A stretch of DNA of 64,000 bases. Origin: Schistosoma mansoni. Its lineage: Eukaryota > Platyhelminthes > Trematoda > Strigeidida > Schistosomatidae. A program made the translations under genes and the position numbers. Below the pieces are notes generated by a model, which had not been told where the DNA came from, did no database searches, and saw nothing but the letters and a program-made list of their open reading frames with translations. Of the stretch, positions 9,376 to 22,900 are shown piece by piece (within the stretch, counting starts at the first letter, position 1; every line of letters begins with the position of its first letter). Location of the stretch: NCBI RefSeq assembly GCF_000237925.1, contig NC_031495.1, forward strand, positions 35,743,511 to 35,807,510. The letters run 5' to 3'.

Positions 9376-12300
9376 ACTAACCTACTTAATTTCATTTTTT
9401 GGTTTGATATTTGCAATCTTTGGTAAGACTATAATTTATGGACAAGCCAATCAAGTATAAGATGACAGGTCTTGGAATTTTGGTGCGAAATCCACTCATT
9501 CATTTGGCTAAATAGAGTTTTGGCATTATAGCTAATGTCAATTCGTGATGAAAACCTTAAATCTAATTCCTAACCTTAACCATTAACTGTAAATCATAAT
9601 TCTAATTCCTCACACAGGTTTATAACTCTCCTTTTGGTCCTAGTTATTAGGTGAACACTCTCAAGGTCAGTCTAGAGTCTCTCAAATGTCGTCCATAAAT
9701 TTTAGTTTTATTCAGTCTTTATTATTTCTCAAAACTTAACACATCAACTATTTGTTTCATCTAGATTGCTGTTGTCAATGTTCACATCTTTAGTTTCTAA
9801 TCTCTTCACTTGTTAGTTAACTGAATTTCTTCAAACTACTATTCACAATTACTTAATATACAATAATATCTGTCTAAAGTAGTCAAACAAACAATTAATT
9901 ATTGGAGATTTTTCGTAAATGCACGTTTTAAAATTTAAAAAAATTCAGTATTTAAACCTTTCACTTGTTGAAATAGTCACTTCCTTGAATCATTTCCTTT
10001 ATCAATTTTAGATAATGTCAAAGATATTAATAGAACTAAAAGTTTCTATTTAATAGAAATGCCTTACATCATTATTCTTTAGATATGATTCAAAGAACAT
10101 TTTGTAAACGTAAACCGAAAGATTTCTAGCAATTTCTTTGTTAAGAATTATTTTTTTATAAACTAATGCATAGGAATGCATTTTCATCTGACTAATTGTA
10201 TTATATTAAATGGATAATACATTTTTTTCTAGCTGATAATGTTGTTTTCCAGTTGATGATTTAAGTATTCCTGATCGAATGGGTTTAATACATCCAATGA
10301 AATAAAGGAAATTATCCAGATATATATAAGTGACTTAAGCAGTTCCCTATGATTATTAAATAGTTGTAAAATAATGCTAAAACCATCAACTTGTTTTATA
10401 CCTTCAGGATTGTGTGATTTGTAATAATTCTACTAGTTATCGCTATAGTGTCTGCTTACAGAATTTGTATTGCAAAGCTCCCTATTTAAATCCTAAGACT
10501 ATTGATCCTTCAGTTGTTACTTGTTAGCATTTTCGTTAGTTTGTGTTTGAATATTTTGGAAATACTTTTTGGATTATTCATTAACATCCAGGATTATTGA
10601 AAAGATGTTTCATTCTAGTTGAAAAATCTTAAGCTGCGTACAGCCGCGAATAAACTTGGAATTGCGTTCAAGATCTTCTAATCTCTTGGCTATCATATTG
10701 CCTTTAGACTATTCATTTGGAAGTTGAGTTTAAGGATTACTTTTCATGCGTTGACTTTTCCCATAAGAATGATTTTTCTATTGAAATAATGCTATAGTAA
10801 TGATCAAATAGAAGAACCAATATGTTATAGAGCTGAATATCATTCAAAGGGATAAGGGTTAATTGAGGGTCGAGAAGATTTTATTCTCATTTAGTGTCAG
10901 TGGAAGGTCAATTAAGAACAAGCAAAACAGCCGTCACTTCCTCTTAATTTTACTAGTGTTAAATTAACTTCCAGACAAGTAAAGTTGTTTCACACAAAAT
11001 TTGACTAATGTAGTCAGTTTTACTTTTTTTTCAAAAATTTCTCAGCTAGCATAACGTATGAGAGAAAAAGGTCAAATATTCTTTGGCTCTACAGAAGCAC
11101 ACAACGTCCTTATTTTATGTTATAACTAGAACCTATTTGACATTTAAAAATCCAAAGATGGTAAGCTAAGAAACCGAAGTAATGTAAATCAGTGAATGAA
11201 CCATTCTTTCCAAACATATCCTACGGATGCATTTTTTAAAGTAGTATACACTATAAAGCAAGGGACCTTCACTATTGATATTTCGTAAAAATATAACCTA
11301 TTTAATAATACACTACTGACAATTTATAAAGTGATTTATGTTTGAATTGCGAAAATGGTTTGTGAGAATTATATAACATAACGAACGAATATTTAGTGTG
11401 CTATACAACAGAAACAGAAAAAAATAAAAAATTAGGATGAACTATCCGACCAAGATGAAAACTTGAATACTCCTTCTAAAGTTTTACGTGATGATACATT
11501 TCTTTTATCATAGCAAAGTCTATTGATAAGCCAATACATTGTTCGATTTACGATTTGTTGGAAGCAAGTTGAAGTAAAACCGAGGACCTACGCTATGTCA
11601 TACTATGTGATATTTGATAAATAGTGAAGAAATGAAAGCATACCATTCAATGATATACACTAATGATCATTATATCAAGAAGCTGTATGTTTTCTAAAAC
11701 TCTTCTGCTAAGCTCTAATATTATCTAGCCAATATTGAATATCATTCCTTAATTACCTCTCACATCATAGAACAACTTCGTGAACTCGTCAGGTGATATG
11801 TATAGTTTTTAGTATTCTAATTACTTCCCTTATAATTTATGAATGAAGCTGCTGTTTACTTTAAATTTAACGATTTAAATCAGGTCTTCTATAGAACTTT
11901 TGATAAATAGTGTGGAACGAACTTTCTAAGTAAGAAAGACGAGGTAGTCCGATGGAAATTCTCGCGTTTCATTCTAGATTAATTGTGTTAGTTTACATAG
12001 AGATATGGGGTTAAATTAGTGAGTTATGTTTTGTGAAAACGTTTCTTTTCAAATTAACCTGTGATATGTCAACATTTAATTTCTTGTATGTAACTGACGG
12101 TTGAATATCTGGATTGTTTTTATGTTTTATCTCTAGACAGACTCTTAGAATCACCCTTCTGAATGAATTTTAAAATGAACTTGTTGATAATCTATGAAAT
12201 GTTCTTCTTGTTCAGGAGGTCGATTAATAACTTAAGTAGATTAAATAATTTGAAGAAGAATCCGCTTGCCACAAAAGGAATTCATTTTGTTTAGCTTACC

Positions 12301-12798
12301 GGGTAATTCTAAAAATTGCTTTACTAATGATGTTAAAGATAAAGGCTTGTTTTTCAATCAGAAAAAAATAAGACTCAACCAACTGATGATTACTTGCATT
12401 TATAAAATTACTCATATGTTGCAGCATTGCCAAGGTTAGAATTGATAGTTATAAATAAATTGATCATCGAGTAGAATATGAAAAAAATGATATATATTCA
12501 GTATCTCAACCAGTAGAAATTAGAATTTCCGAAGCAATCATCGAAAAATATCACCTAATGAACTTACCGTCATCAATGGAAACATTTCTAACGATGATCA
12601 TTTGTAGAAAGATTAGGGAACTTGAATGCTTTTAGTGTTAAATAAAAGGGTCCACCATATACAGAAGCGACCGAAGTATGTACAGGTAGATCACAGAATC
12701 CCAATTAACTGGTTGGACGGTATGCTGCCTCTAAGTTAGATCTGAACGTTCTTGATCTTATTTAATAAAGGGTTTCGGGTGTTAATTCTGAAAGGATC
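9376..12798. other. no feature seen
   Basis: About 3.4 kb of AT-rich DNA with frequent stops in all frames. I found no exon with splice sites and no recognisable mobile element. Confidence 0.5.
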
Positions 12799-13117
12799 TG
12801 TAGTGACCTGCTTTTCTCGACGAGAACGCGATTGGTATAATGGAAACAATTATTATGACCAATTGTACCAGTGATCGTTATACTGTACTCGTTTTTGTTT
12901 AACTGTATCAAAATCACTTTTCTTTCGGTCATCCGCCTTGTTCGTTCTAACTTTTTTGTGCTCTGCCTGTTTGCCTGTACTCATTGGCACGTCTCGGTAT
13001 TCTTTCGATACCACGAGATCCCCAATAAATATACCTTATCTGGACTAATTACAGCCTTCTGGTTTAGGAGCTATCAAAGGAACCAAGTCGATTTTGGGTG
13101 CGTAATCTTACTGTAGT
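12799..13117 (+). repeat. possible solo or relict LTR
   Basis: Starts TGTAGTGACC, is less AT-rich than its surroundings, contains CCAATAAATA as a possible polyadenylation signal near 13023, and is followed by TGGTGATCATAG, which resembles a TGG-type primer-binding site. No second copy lies in the window and no target duplication is clear. The LTR call is an inference. Confidence 0.35.
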
Positions 13118-13528
13118 GGTGATCATAGTCAATCGAGACTCGACGCCATCTACAGATCTTTGACTAAAACGAAATGGCTATTCAGTGTCAATAAAGTTTA
13201 TATTTTACTACTAGAGAAATCAGTGATTAGTATGATTTTATTATTAATGGTGTATTAAGTTTTATAAAATATTAGCCAATGGGTTTTACATAAATGTTTA
13301 ATAGTCGATTACTCATTATTAAATATGATCTTTTCAAGTTTTTAATTCCTTGAAAATTAATGAAACAAATTTATTAAAACTAAAATCGTAGTAGGCAAGT
13401 GGAAAAAAATTGGAAGAAATAAAACAGATTCAGTAAGCGAAATTTATAGCTCATACAGTCTGATAAATACGATTAAAGTCAATTCAGATAAATCAATTTC
13501 AGAAGGGGTTTTGTGGAAAATTTAGTAT
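13118..13528. other. no feature seen
   Basis: AT-rich, no credible exon. Confidence 0.5.
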
Positions 13529-13596
13529 TTTCATAGTTGAAATCATGAGTCAATTGAAGCTAGACCACCATGGGAAACTTGGAAACACTGGCTGTC
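13529..13596 (-). repeat. 3' end of an Sm-alpha-like SINE, inverted
   Basis: The reverse complement matches the last 65 or so bases of the SINE at 14130-14325 (CCATGGTGGTCTAGCTTCAA and on). The tRNA-like head and ribozyme core are not preserved. It faces the other copy across the gap. Confidence 0.75.
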
Positions 13597-13901
13597 GATT
13601 TTAAACATCGTGTGAATACACTCTCGAGCACCTTCATTACTCAGATTTGTCTTGACTGGCTTTGAGACCTTTCATTACAAATGTCTTACGGATAAAAGCA
13701 TAATCGAGCACTGAATACCCATGGAATCTTCAGTAATGGGCTCCCAAATGATTTGGTGTAGTGAATTATCTTCACGAAAGTTGCTAAGTCTTCTTATACC
13801 AGCTGCTCTGATAACCGTCATTAAGGAACTCCCGACGGCGTACGAATCGAGAGAGCAACACGGAGCGCCGACTGCAGTTTGTTGTCGTAGAGCACCGATT
13901 G
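13597..13901. other. no gene; sequence left of the gap
   Basis: About 300 bp, less AT-rich near the gap, without a recognisable product. The open frame running into the N run is an artefact of the N. Confidence 0.4.
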
Positions 13902-14101
13902 NNNNNNNNNNNNNNNNNNNNNNNNNNNNNNNNNNNNNNNNNNNNNNNNNNNNNNNNNNNNNNNNNNNNNNNNNNNNNNNNNNNNNNNNNNNNNNNNNNN
14001 NNNNNNNNNNNNNNNNNNNNNNNNNNNNNNNNNNNNNNNNNNNNNNNNNNNNNNNNNNNNNNNNNNNNNNNNNNNNNNNNNNNNNNNNNNNNNNNNNNNN
14101 N
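13902..14101. other. assembly gap (200 N)
   Basis: Exactly 200 N. Both edges carry the same five bases (GATTG), and inverted SINE ends lie on both sides. Confidence 0.99.
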
Positions 14102-14129
14102 GATTGGTTGAGTTAGACATTAACACCAT

Positions 14130-14325
14130 TGGGTGCCTGCTCAGTGGTCTATCGGTCAAGTGCTCTGGCGCGAGATTGGTAGGTCCTGGGTTCGAATCTC
14201 GCGAGTGCGGTGTCGTGGATGAGCACTGCTGAGGAGTCCCATAATAGAACGAAACAGCTGTCCAGTGTTTCCAGGTTTTCCATGGTGGTCTAGCTTCAAT
14301 TGACTCATGATTTCAACTATGAAAG
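14130..14325 (+). repeat. Sm-alpha-type SINE with hammerhead ribozyme
   Basis: Starts with a tRNA-like RNA polymerase III promoter: an A-box-like CTCAGTGGTCTATCGG and a B box GGGTTCGAATC (about 14189-14199). It is followed by a hammerhead core and the Sm-alpha 3' body ending near CAACTATGAAAG. This order is that of the schistosome Sm-alpha SINE family. The copy has diverged. Confidence 0.85.
14224..14267 (+). ncRNA. hammerhead ribozyme within the SINE
   Basis: Core CTGAGGA (14229-14235) and GAAA (14251-14254) are present. CACTG (14224-14228) pairs with CAGTG (14263-14267) as stem I. Stem II is GTCC...GAAC with one mismatch. Stem III is the palindrome ACAGCTGT, and the predicted cleavage is after GTC (14260-14262). 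A minimal palindromic stem III is known from SINE hammerheads, which work best as dimers. The mismatch in stem II suggests weakened activity. Confidence 0.75.
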
Positions 14326-17300
14326 TCAATTTCAATCCAGAAATGATATTTATGGCGTGCTATTGTATTAGGAATTAGCTGTCTTCAATCAACAAGCCAA
14401 TAAATATTGAGCGAAATGTTTCTTATTTAATGTTCTACAAACTTCTTAACAGCTTAAAACCATTTATACTTGTGATGAACACCAAACTCGGTTATTTAGT
14501 TAGCCTAAAAACCATAAGTGTGATTGGAGAATATATATTGTGAAAACTTTTTTTCATATAGTCTATATAGTGACAATCAATATTCTCATTATTCTCTCTC
14601 TCTCGCTTTATACATACAAACCAAATGGATATGATAAAAAACCTATCAGTGAAATGAAAATCGACTTCATAATTCAACTTCCAGGTCGACAAGTCATTGT
14701 ATCTGCCTTTATGAAAGTAATATTGCATATAATTAATCACGTGCTTATTTAGGTCAAGATAATTAATAAAATTAAAAGTATATTGATAAGGTGAGTTTCA
14801 TGGATTTGTAAATATCGATCTTAAATCTTTGGAAGTTTCCATCATATTAAAACTCAGATAAGCGAAAAAAGAACACTCTTTTCATATACATTCTTATCAA
14901 GTTCTACAGTTATAAATCCTAATTAAATATCTAAAAGAATAGCTGGTCAATTTAATATAAACTTTATTTTACTTACAAAAGCTTCTTAGCTCAAATTCGA
15001 TGATCTTAGAAGATATAGTTGCCTTGAATTTGATTATTCTTTTGCATTATTAATTTAGATGTATGACAGTAGGACCTAGAGATTTTACTAAAAACAAGAC
15101 TCTTCATTCATATATCTTTGTCTTAAGTAATATAGGGATGAAATTTCGACAAAGATTACTTGAATTTTTCAAGTAAATCCAAATTAACTATGTATTATTT
15201 AAAATGGACTCATACTGTTGAAATATAAATGATTGTCAACTATTCGATAAATTATATTTCAATAATTTACAAGTTTAAAGAGGAAAGTTACAACTGAGAC
15301 AGTATAATAAAGTCTTAGTGCGACTGCATGATACACTTTCAACTTAAGAAACTAATCAATAATTACCGAACTTATCGGGACTTGGAGAAATTATTGTGAT
15401 TTTTAAGACGAAGCTTTACCCAACTTCCTATCAATAGATTGTGAGTGAACAAATTCTATGCTAGAAGGAATAAAGACTGTTAATAGGAATTACCGAGAAC
15501 CTTTAATACTTGTTCAACTTCACACTTTCCAATAGCATATCTGATGCATGTTATATGCTTACTTCCGAAATCCATATTTCAAATTTGTGCCGTTTAAGAA
15601 CAGTCATATTGTGTACACATTTTATTCGTACTGTGGTAACACAATGAGTGAATTGCTGTTCTAAAATTTAGTAGGAAAGCTCGGGAATTGTAACATGTAA
15701 TGCAACGAGTTTGCTTGACTTTACGGGACCATTCTACTGTCGTATGTTATAGAACACAAAATGTGTTTGGAAGCTTTTGAAATTGCAATACTGTTTATTA
15801 GGTATATTGATATAAGCGAAACTTCGTATATCATCTTTGTGTTCTCTCAATTATTATACATTATACAGTGGTCATTTTAAATTGGAATATTCTGTTATCT
15901 GACTAATGGTACTAAAATCTAGTCTGTTGCAATTCGAAGATTAATTCCTTCAATACGTTACCAGTTCTATCGAATCATTCATTTCAAGTCTGTTCATCAA
16001 AAATGTCTCATCTTAAACTCTTTAGGTCAATAGACGGAGACCTTTGATGGCATGGTTTAAAACCGCTTGCAGTAGCACAGATAGACCAACTTTGCGTCTT
16101 TTCTACGATTTTGAGTTCCAGTGTTCCTAGTTTTCGTGTTATGTTGCTCGTGCTTTGTTTTATTCCATTAATTATAATGTTATTCTGACTCCTGTGTTAT
16201 TCATCTTTTTGTGCTGGTACGGTGTAGCAATTTGAACTGATGGACATTAGTGCCAGGTCTTGAGTTTATTACTGAACGTCCCGTTGTAGTACAGAGCTTC
16301 CAAAATATCATTACCTAGACTCATGAAAATAAATGATTGTTGGTATCTGTAAGACAGCTTCAGTAACGAAAAATTGATTAAGATAATAGCTATTATATCC
16401 AACGAGCTAACATTAGAAATTTATCAAAACAATCTCAAGACATTTCTCATTAGCGTTACTAGTGGGAATATAGTTTTTTTCCTAACCAAGAAATAGTCAT
16501 TTTCTTTGAAAATATTTTTATTGATAATAAGCAGGTTGAATATAACGGTTCTTAGTAAATGTTTTATTGCGAATTACGAGATATGGTTAGACATTCCGTA
16601 AACAACCGTAGATTTAACCAGGTTGGATCTCATTTAGGAATAATAATTAAGAGTAACAATTTCTTTTTGCTAAATACTTATTAAATTGAAATAAGACTTT
16701 AGTTTATTAGAGCCAACTAGTATGAAATACATGTCAAGATCTTTCGGTCAATCGTTTCTAACCACATTTCCAAATAATGTTAACTGATTTACATTTGTCA
16801 GTTAATATCTTATCTCAAGAGTACCAAACAAACAATTTGACACGAATTACAAGATATCTATTTCAGCATGTATCCAACAACTGCCTAATCAAGTTGAATA
16901 CAACTACCTAAGTGAATAATCCAGTGAGTTCAAATAATTCATTATCCGATCTTCAGTCGCGGTCATATTTGAGTGAATTTCCCGCATGCTGATTATCACA
17001 AAACTTCAGTTTCTTACACTTTAAATTAATAGGAACTTTTGACTAAACGATTTAATTAATACAATATAGAAAGCTTGTTACTGATTTAGTTAGTGAATAA
17101 ACTCACTGATACTATTAAGTTTGCTACACAAGTAACTCCTGTAAAAAGGAGTGATGTCTGCTTAATCCGACATCCTACTTATTTGGAAAGACTATAATAA
17201 TAAAGTCGGATATCCTGAAATACCCTGAGGGGGTAGCACTTTGTAATTTATTCTGTACCACTTCAATTAAACATTTCCTCACTAGAATTTACCATATGCG

Positions 17301-19038
17301 CCTTCGTCTTTCTACCTCTGCTAACAAATTTTCCCGGTATGTTATTTCGTTCCTTTATTTTGAAAAGGTTTTGTGTGTATTTAAACACAATAACTGTCTT
17401 CTGATTAAGGATGGAATACACGTTCCAACTACATTGTCTTCAATTAAACACATTTATTATATCCGGATTGTAACCTAACAACCCGAGCACAGCATCATCT
17501 GACAAACAACTGTACAACTTTAGACCAGTGTTAATGGGCTAGTTACACCATGATTCATGTAGGGAATCTGCAGACTACTTAAAAGAAATAATATAAATAA
17601 TTTGACCTAATACACACTTATTTGTGAACCGGACGTAACGAGTAACGATAATAAGTTTAAGTCTAAATAATATCGTATAGAATTGGGATAGCACATAGCC
17701 CTTTATTTCCTAGAAGTAATCTTGAATTTTAAAATTAACGAACACTTGCTTTCTTCATAAAAAAACACTGATATTTTTACTTTTATATTTAAAGTTATTA
17801 TCTAATAAAAACAAATAAGATATTGAGGGAGAAAAAGACATGCTGGTTTTAAAGTAATAATTTTATGAAATGGAAAATATTTGCCTAATTCATTAATTAA
17901 CAGGAAAATAAAGACGACAACAATAACACATAGATGAATATTTATAGATGACCTAGTAAAAACCAGAAACACTACACAATTCAAATTCCATCCAACACTA
18001 AGTTCCATACAGAACAAATATTGAGCAAATCTAGTACACTGAGGTATATAAACTCATATCATTTTATATACGAACACACAAATACATATTTTAAACTTGT
18101 AGGTTAAGAACAGATAGAACGGACGATTGGTTTAGCCAAATAGTGGTAAAGGTAACAATCGTAGATAGAAGAAAAACCAGGACAATCATTCAATGACGAC
18201 TTCTGAGTACAGAAATCGCTGACTGTTCTAAAATGTTCTGAGAAATCAAGTTGCAATCGGAAACTTAGGTCCGATATTGAAAGACTATGATGAATCGATC
18301 GGAGTAAACGCTCACATATTTTAAATAATAAAAAGAATGAAGACAGAACACAGACTATATATGTATATATTCTTATGCGATGTAAAAAAGAATGGGTAAT
18401 AAATTATTTGATGTTAGGAATAACCAAACCTGGGTATGGACGAAGCGGGCTTACTCTACAGATAACCTATTTAAATAATAGGTTAGTATATTATAAAGAT
18501 TCAATAGAATATAGAGTATTTATGCAAGAACTTAAGGCGCTTCGGTGAAATGTGTAAATGGAGGAGAAAGAGGGAGCATTAAAAAACAATCGGATTATAA
18601 TAATGGAGTAAAATAAAGGAAGACACTGATTATAGATGTATACATTGAGCAATAAGTCAAGTGATGAAAACTGTAGAATTTACGGCAGAGAATAAAAGTA
18701 AGGATGAGGATTGGAGTGGATATAGAGAGTGAATATGAAAAGTGAGGAAGTAAATAATTCAGTGAGAGAGGATACTAAGGAGAAAAACTAAGAAACAGTT
18801 CGAATGAAAACATTTTTATACAACCAAAAAACATTGGACCTGAGTTCCGCGAAAAAATTATATTCTTCCAAACTTTTAGAAAAAAAATGAAAACATGTTA
18901 TGAGAGAATCAATTGCATGGTACATTGCCAGGAGTAAAGCCTCATAATCAAACCGAACGGACTTGACATAAATCTACAGCAATTAACGAAACTAATTGGA
19001 AGAGCAGTGAAAACACTCACATTCCGACTATAGAACTG

Positions 19039-19085
<47 letters not shown>

Positions 19086-19597
19086 CAAAGGTTATCTATT
19101 AAACTCCGTATAATTGCATAGCATTATTAGTAATCTGGTAATAAAAACAAGACAGAAGATGTTTGTATGGTAAACAACTGATGAGAATTTCTGCAGAAAG
19201 TCTTTACAAGGCAGTGAGTGAGTGTGATATCATACTTTAAAACAAAGTAATCAAAGTAAAAAATACTCACAGTGAAGATAGAGATGATTAACAGAGTAAT
19301 TTTAGTGAAGTTTAACGAGTTTTCAGATATATGTAATTAAAGCTACATTTTTGCACAGCCGTAAAAAAATAGACGTAAAAATGGCATGAGCCTTTTTTCA
19401 TAATGCACATTCAAATGACGGAATGCATATGCATTAGAAACTTTAATGTGTATTAAATTGTGAGCATTTGGAACAAAGAAAAATTCTTGAAGATGTGTAC
19501 TGTTGTATGTTTAGTTGTAAACACCCCGTTGACAATTTTCAATCCAATCCTTAGAATTGAAATCAGTGTGTAAGTAGCCAGATGTTACAACTGGTTA
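14326..19597. other. gene-poor region, little seen
   Basis: About 5.3 kb of AT-rich DNA downstream of the phosphatase gene. Weak LINE 3'-end similarity occurs at about 16030-16260 (TTTGTGCTGGTACGG, GAACTGATGG), and an AT dinucleotide repeat lies at 19040-19082. No exon with plausible splice sites was found. Confidence 0.5.
19040..19082. repeat. (TA)n microsatellite
   Basis: About 21 uninterrupted TA units. Confidence 0.97.
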
Positions 19598-19912
19598 TTA
19601 AAAACGATTATGATTTAAAGAATAATGAGGTGACAGAACAGCATCTTCATCGTGATAATTCACAGCAATATCGTCATCTTCAAGTTCTCCACCTTCACTA
19701 TCTTCTAAAGTGTTCATGTCACCAGGAAGACTATGATTAAATAGTAACAACCATGTAGGAGTGGCTGGTTGCGCAACAGCTGCATTTTGTGGCGGCCTGA
19801 ACTCTCTCAGATAATCAACAACTGTGCGCGCACTAGCTAAACCGGTGAGATAAGGTATCAGTTCACATAAAGCTTGGTCAGCTAAATCACCGAACCATGA
19901 AACGATTTGAAG
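19598..19912 (-). CDS. CTDSPL: CTDSPL-like exon 7 (last)
   Basis: TTTCAG acceptor, 104 codons and stop. Starts [20 protein letters not shown], the conserved C-terminal helix of the phosphatase domain. Then follows a tail with an acidic patch ([12 protein letters not shown]) not found in vertebrate SCPs. Confidence 0.94.
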   Translation of the reverse strand, partial: LQIVSWFGDLADQALCELIPYLTGLASARTVVDYLREFRPPQNAAVAQPATPTWLLLFNHSLPGDMNTLEDSEGGELEDDDIAVNYHDEDAVLSPHYSLNHNRF

Positions 19913-22900
19913 CTGAAAGATGAAATGATATAAAAAACAATGATGAATACACACTAATAAATGTAACACTACTATATCATCATTTTTAGAAGTAGATTAA
20001 CTTCATTGAAGAACGTCTGGACGTAACATTCCCCATACACAATGCATACTGTTTAATCTAGTTCACGAATCTATCATAGTTACTAGATTACATTCTTTTG
20101 AAATTTCAAGGGATAGCTAGTATATCTCATGTTAATTTTTTTACGATTGATAGCAAAACGTATCACATATTTAACAAAATAAAATTTGCAATAATCAAAA
20201 CATACCTATGGAGACATAAAAAAAGAAAAACTGGTTCAGCAAAAAGCTCTATTTTCGATGAATTCATGGTTAACACATGTCTCAGTCGTCTTACTCAGAC
20301 TTTAGAGTTTGATAAATTGATTTGACATTTCTACCTAAAATTCTACGTTCAACGCATCCTATCATCAAACAAACCTTTAACATTCTTGATCGATGAATCA
20401 TTTAGCAAAAGATCGATCTATACAAACAACTGTTTTTGGGGGGTAAAAATCAGAAACGAGGACAGCTGAGACGGACGTTCCTTGAATCAACTAACCTGAA
20501 TAAGTTATTATGTAAACTGACTTGAAATAATGTTCAAATAAGTCTTTAGAATAGAACAAACTTTGCGACATATGTATATATAACAACCAAAGAACTTGCA
20601 AAATATAGAACTACTAACGCGATCGTAAAATAATGAACAGGTAACTTTGACATCTACAGGTATAAGTACGAAGAAAATATCTCAGCTATTGTGTGACAAC
20701 TACTGACAGTAAAAACTTATGTAGAATGAAAAAAGACGTTTTTTCAACTCATAACCCAATGGCGATTAACAGTTGAGTTGAGTGGCTAATAGGAGTAGAT
20801 GAGTAAAGTGGCAACTAAATAAAACCATATATCAGTAATGTATAATGACACAAACTAATTCAATATTTACCAAGAGTATAGATTAGATGGAAAAAGCCCT
20901 TTAAAAAAGTAAGTTTGCTAGTAATTGAAGGTTAACAGTCAAATGACACTTACTGCATTACTTGGTTGAAATAAAAATGATATGGGAGAATTGTCAACGA
21001 TGCATATCTGTTCCACGTCTCTTCCCAGACGACTCAAATCCTTGATTAAATTGCACTGATGATCAACACATGCCTCGCGAAATAAACGATGACGAAAATA
21101 CGACGAAGCATCAATATAATCGCAAACAGGATCAGCATACTAAAATAGAAGAGTGAGAAAATTTTTAGTTCATACGTAACTGTAAGTAATAAAAATGAGC
21201 AATTCATGGTATATATATACACGATAACCGACTTTTATTGCTCTTGAAGTATACTATGGAAGTAATGATTGACATTTTGCGAAAGGTACAAATATTATAT
21301 ACAAAAAAGAATAAATGATAACGTATATATACACAAAACAAATCCTTAAAAAACAATGTACAAATAAACAAGAGAAATTTAAGAAGACAACCATACAAAA
21401 TACAAAACACTTAAGCCAAAAAATGTGATTATCCACATATGTAATCACATATACTACTTATAAATCACTGAAGTTACTGGTCCATTTAGTACAGTAAAAC
21501 CCTTGGAAAAAAAGGTGTTAAATTGTGTAAAAACATGAAAGAGATAGATTTGAATCAGGTCACAAACTAATGATCGGCAAATACGTAAGCAGCAAATACA
21601 TGCATCAGATAAAAAAGACAAAACTTAAAGTTTATAGGTAAGAAGTTGAACTTCTATGGCACTTTGATGATACTTTACTTATTGTGATGTAATAGATAGT
21701 TTAATAGAAGTCTAGAATCAGTGCTGATTTAATGACTACGTATTTATTTATTTAAACACATAAATATTAGTACAAAGGGGCACCAGATATATATGCGCCA
21801 AACAAATCTCATTTGATTTGTGTGAGGGCTGTTATACTGACCAGGTTGCCCAAACTGAAGCAGGTGGTTATCTTAGGGGGTCACACCCGGAGCCTTCGAC
21901 CTAAAAGTCTGATCCACAAGACAGTGGAGCATCGTGAGAGGATGCAGTCCCATGGTAGCCAGTGACCAACGATTGATTCATTTGCCATTTGTTCCCTCAG
22001 AATACTGGAGCCCATGTGCACCATTGGTTTGGAATCAGGGTTTCCCAACTCCCCTAGGTGGACTCGCCGCGTCCACCAAGCCGGTTAAAGCGCCGGACAT
22101 TCGCTTTTCCCCGGGACGAGAAGGCAGTGAGGACTTCCCTGTCAGAGGCTATATACGCGTGGCCATGTGAGAGCACTTCGAGGGAGAGAGCGAACTCTCC
22201 CCATTCTCGGCCGTACCAGGGCATTTGGAGACTACATAACGGTAAAATGTTCACTTTAGAGAACTGAAGTTCGAAATCTAACTGCAAGAACCAAAATAAG
22301 AGGATTAAACCATTGTTAAACTAAGTATAGCACAATCAAATAAATGAAGTACTATTTATACAAAACACATTCAATCAACATACAACGACAAGTCATTTGT
22401 CGGATAACAAACAAATAATCGAAATCGAAGAGTACAACAAGATATTTGTGACTAAAAATGGGTCATAGACTAAAAGATTAATCTGTGAGCAATTGATTTA
22501 AATATTTCGTATATGCAATTTTCATTCGAGAGTTATTTATATATTGTACTTAGAGTACCTTTAATAGTAACTACATTCCATTATTACAGTCTCTAATGAT
22601 TTCTCTATGCTTGAAAAGTGTTATTTACAACAACAACAACAAAAAAGACAAGAGAAGCTGCAAGCAAATAGAAAGTGAATAGGGTTTTGACATACACATA
22701 AAATACTAAAGAGTACCAAATATAAGTTTGGTAACACAGAATGTATGAAATATTTTCACAGTATATAGATTTAAACGCGTAACTCCAGACTGAATAAAAA
22801 GCTTGCTGTCCTGAAGTCTTTGCAAGTTACACACACCATTTAAAGGTTAATTGTTGCTGGGAAGGGACTGGAGACAAACAACACTCCTGTTGTTATAGTG

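Noticed and set aside
12871-13116. Hydrophobic open frame of 81 codons
   Set aside because: Falls within the LTR-like stretch, with composition-driven hydrophobicity and no family resemblance.
13721-14116. Open frames running through the N run
   Set aside because: The frames are open only because N codons are not read as stops.
21934-22287. Three open frames on both strands in the intron 5 repeat
   Set aside because: All result from the GC-rich repeat. There are no domains and no splice context.
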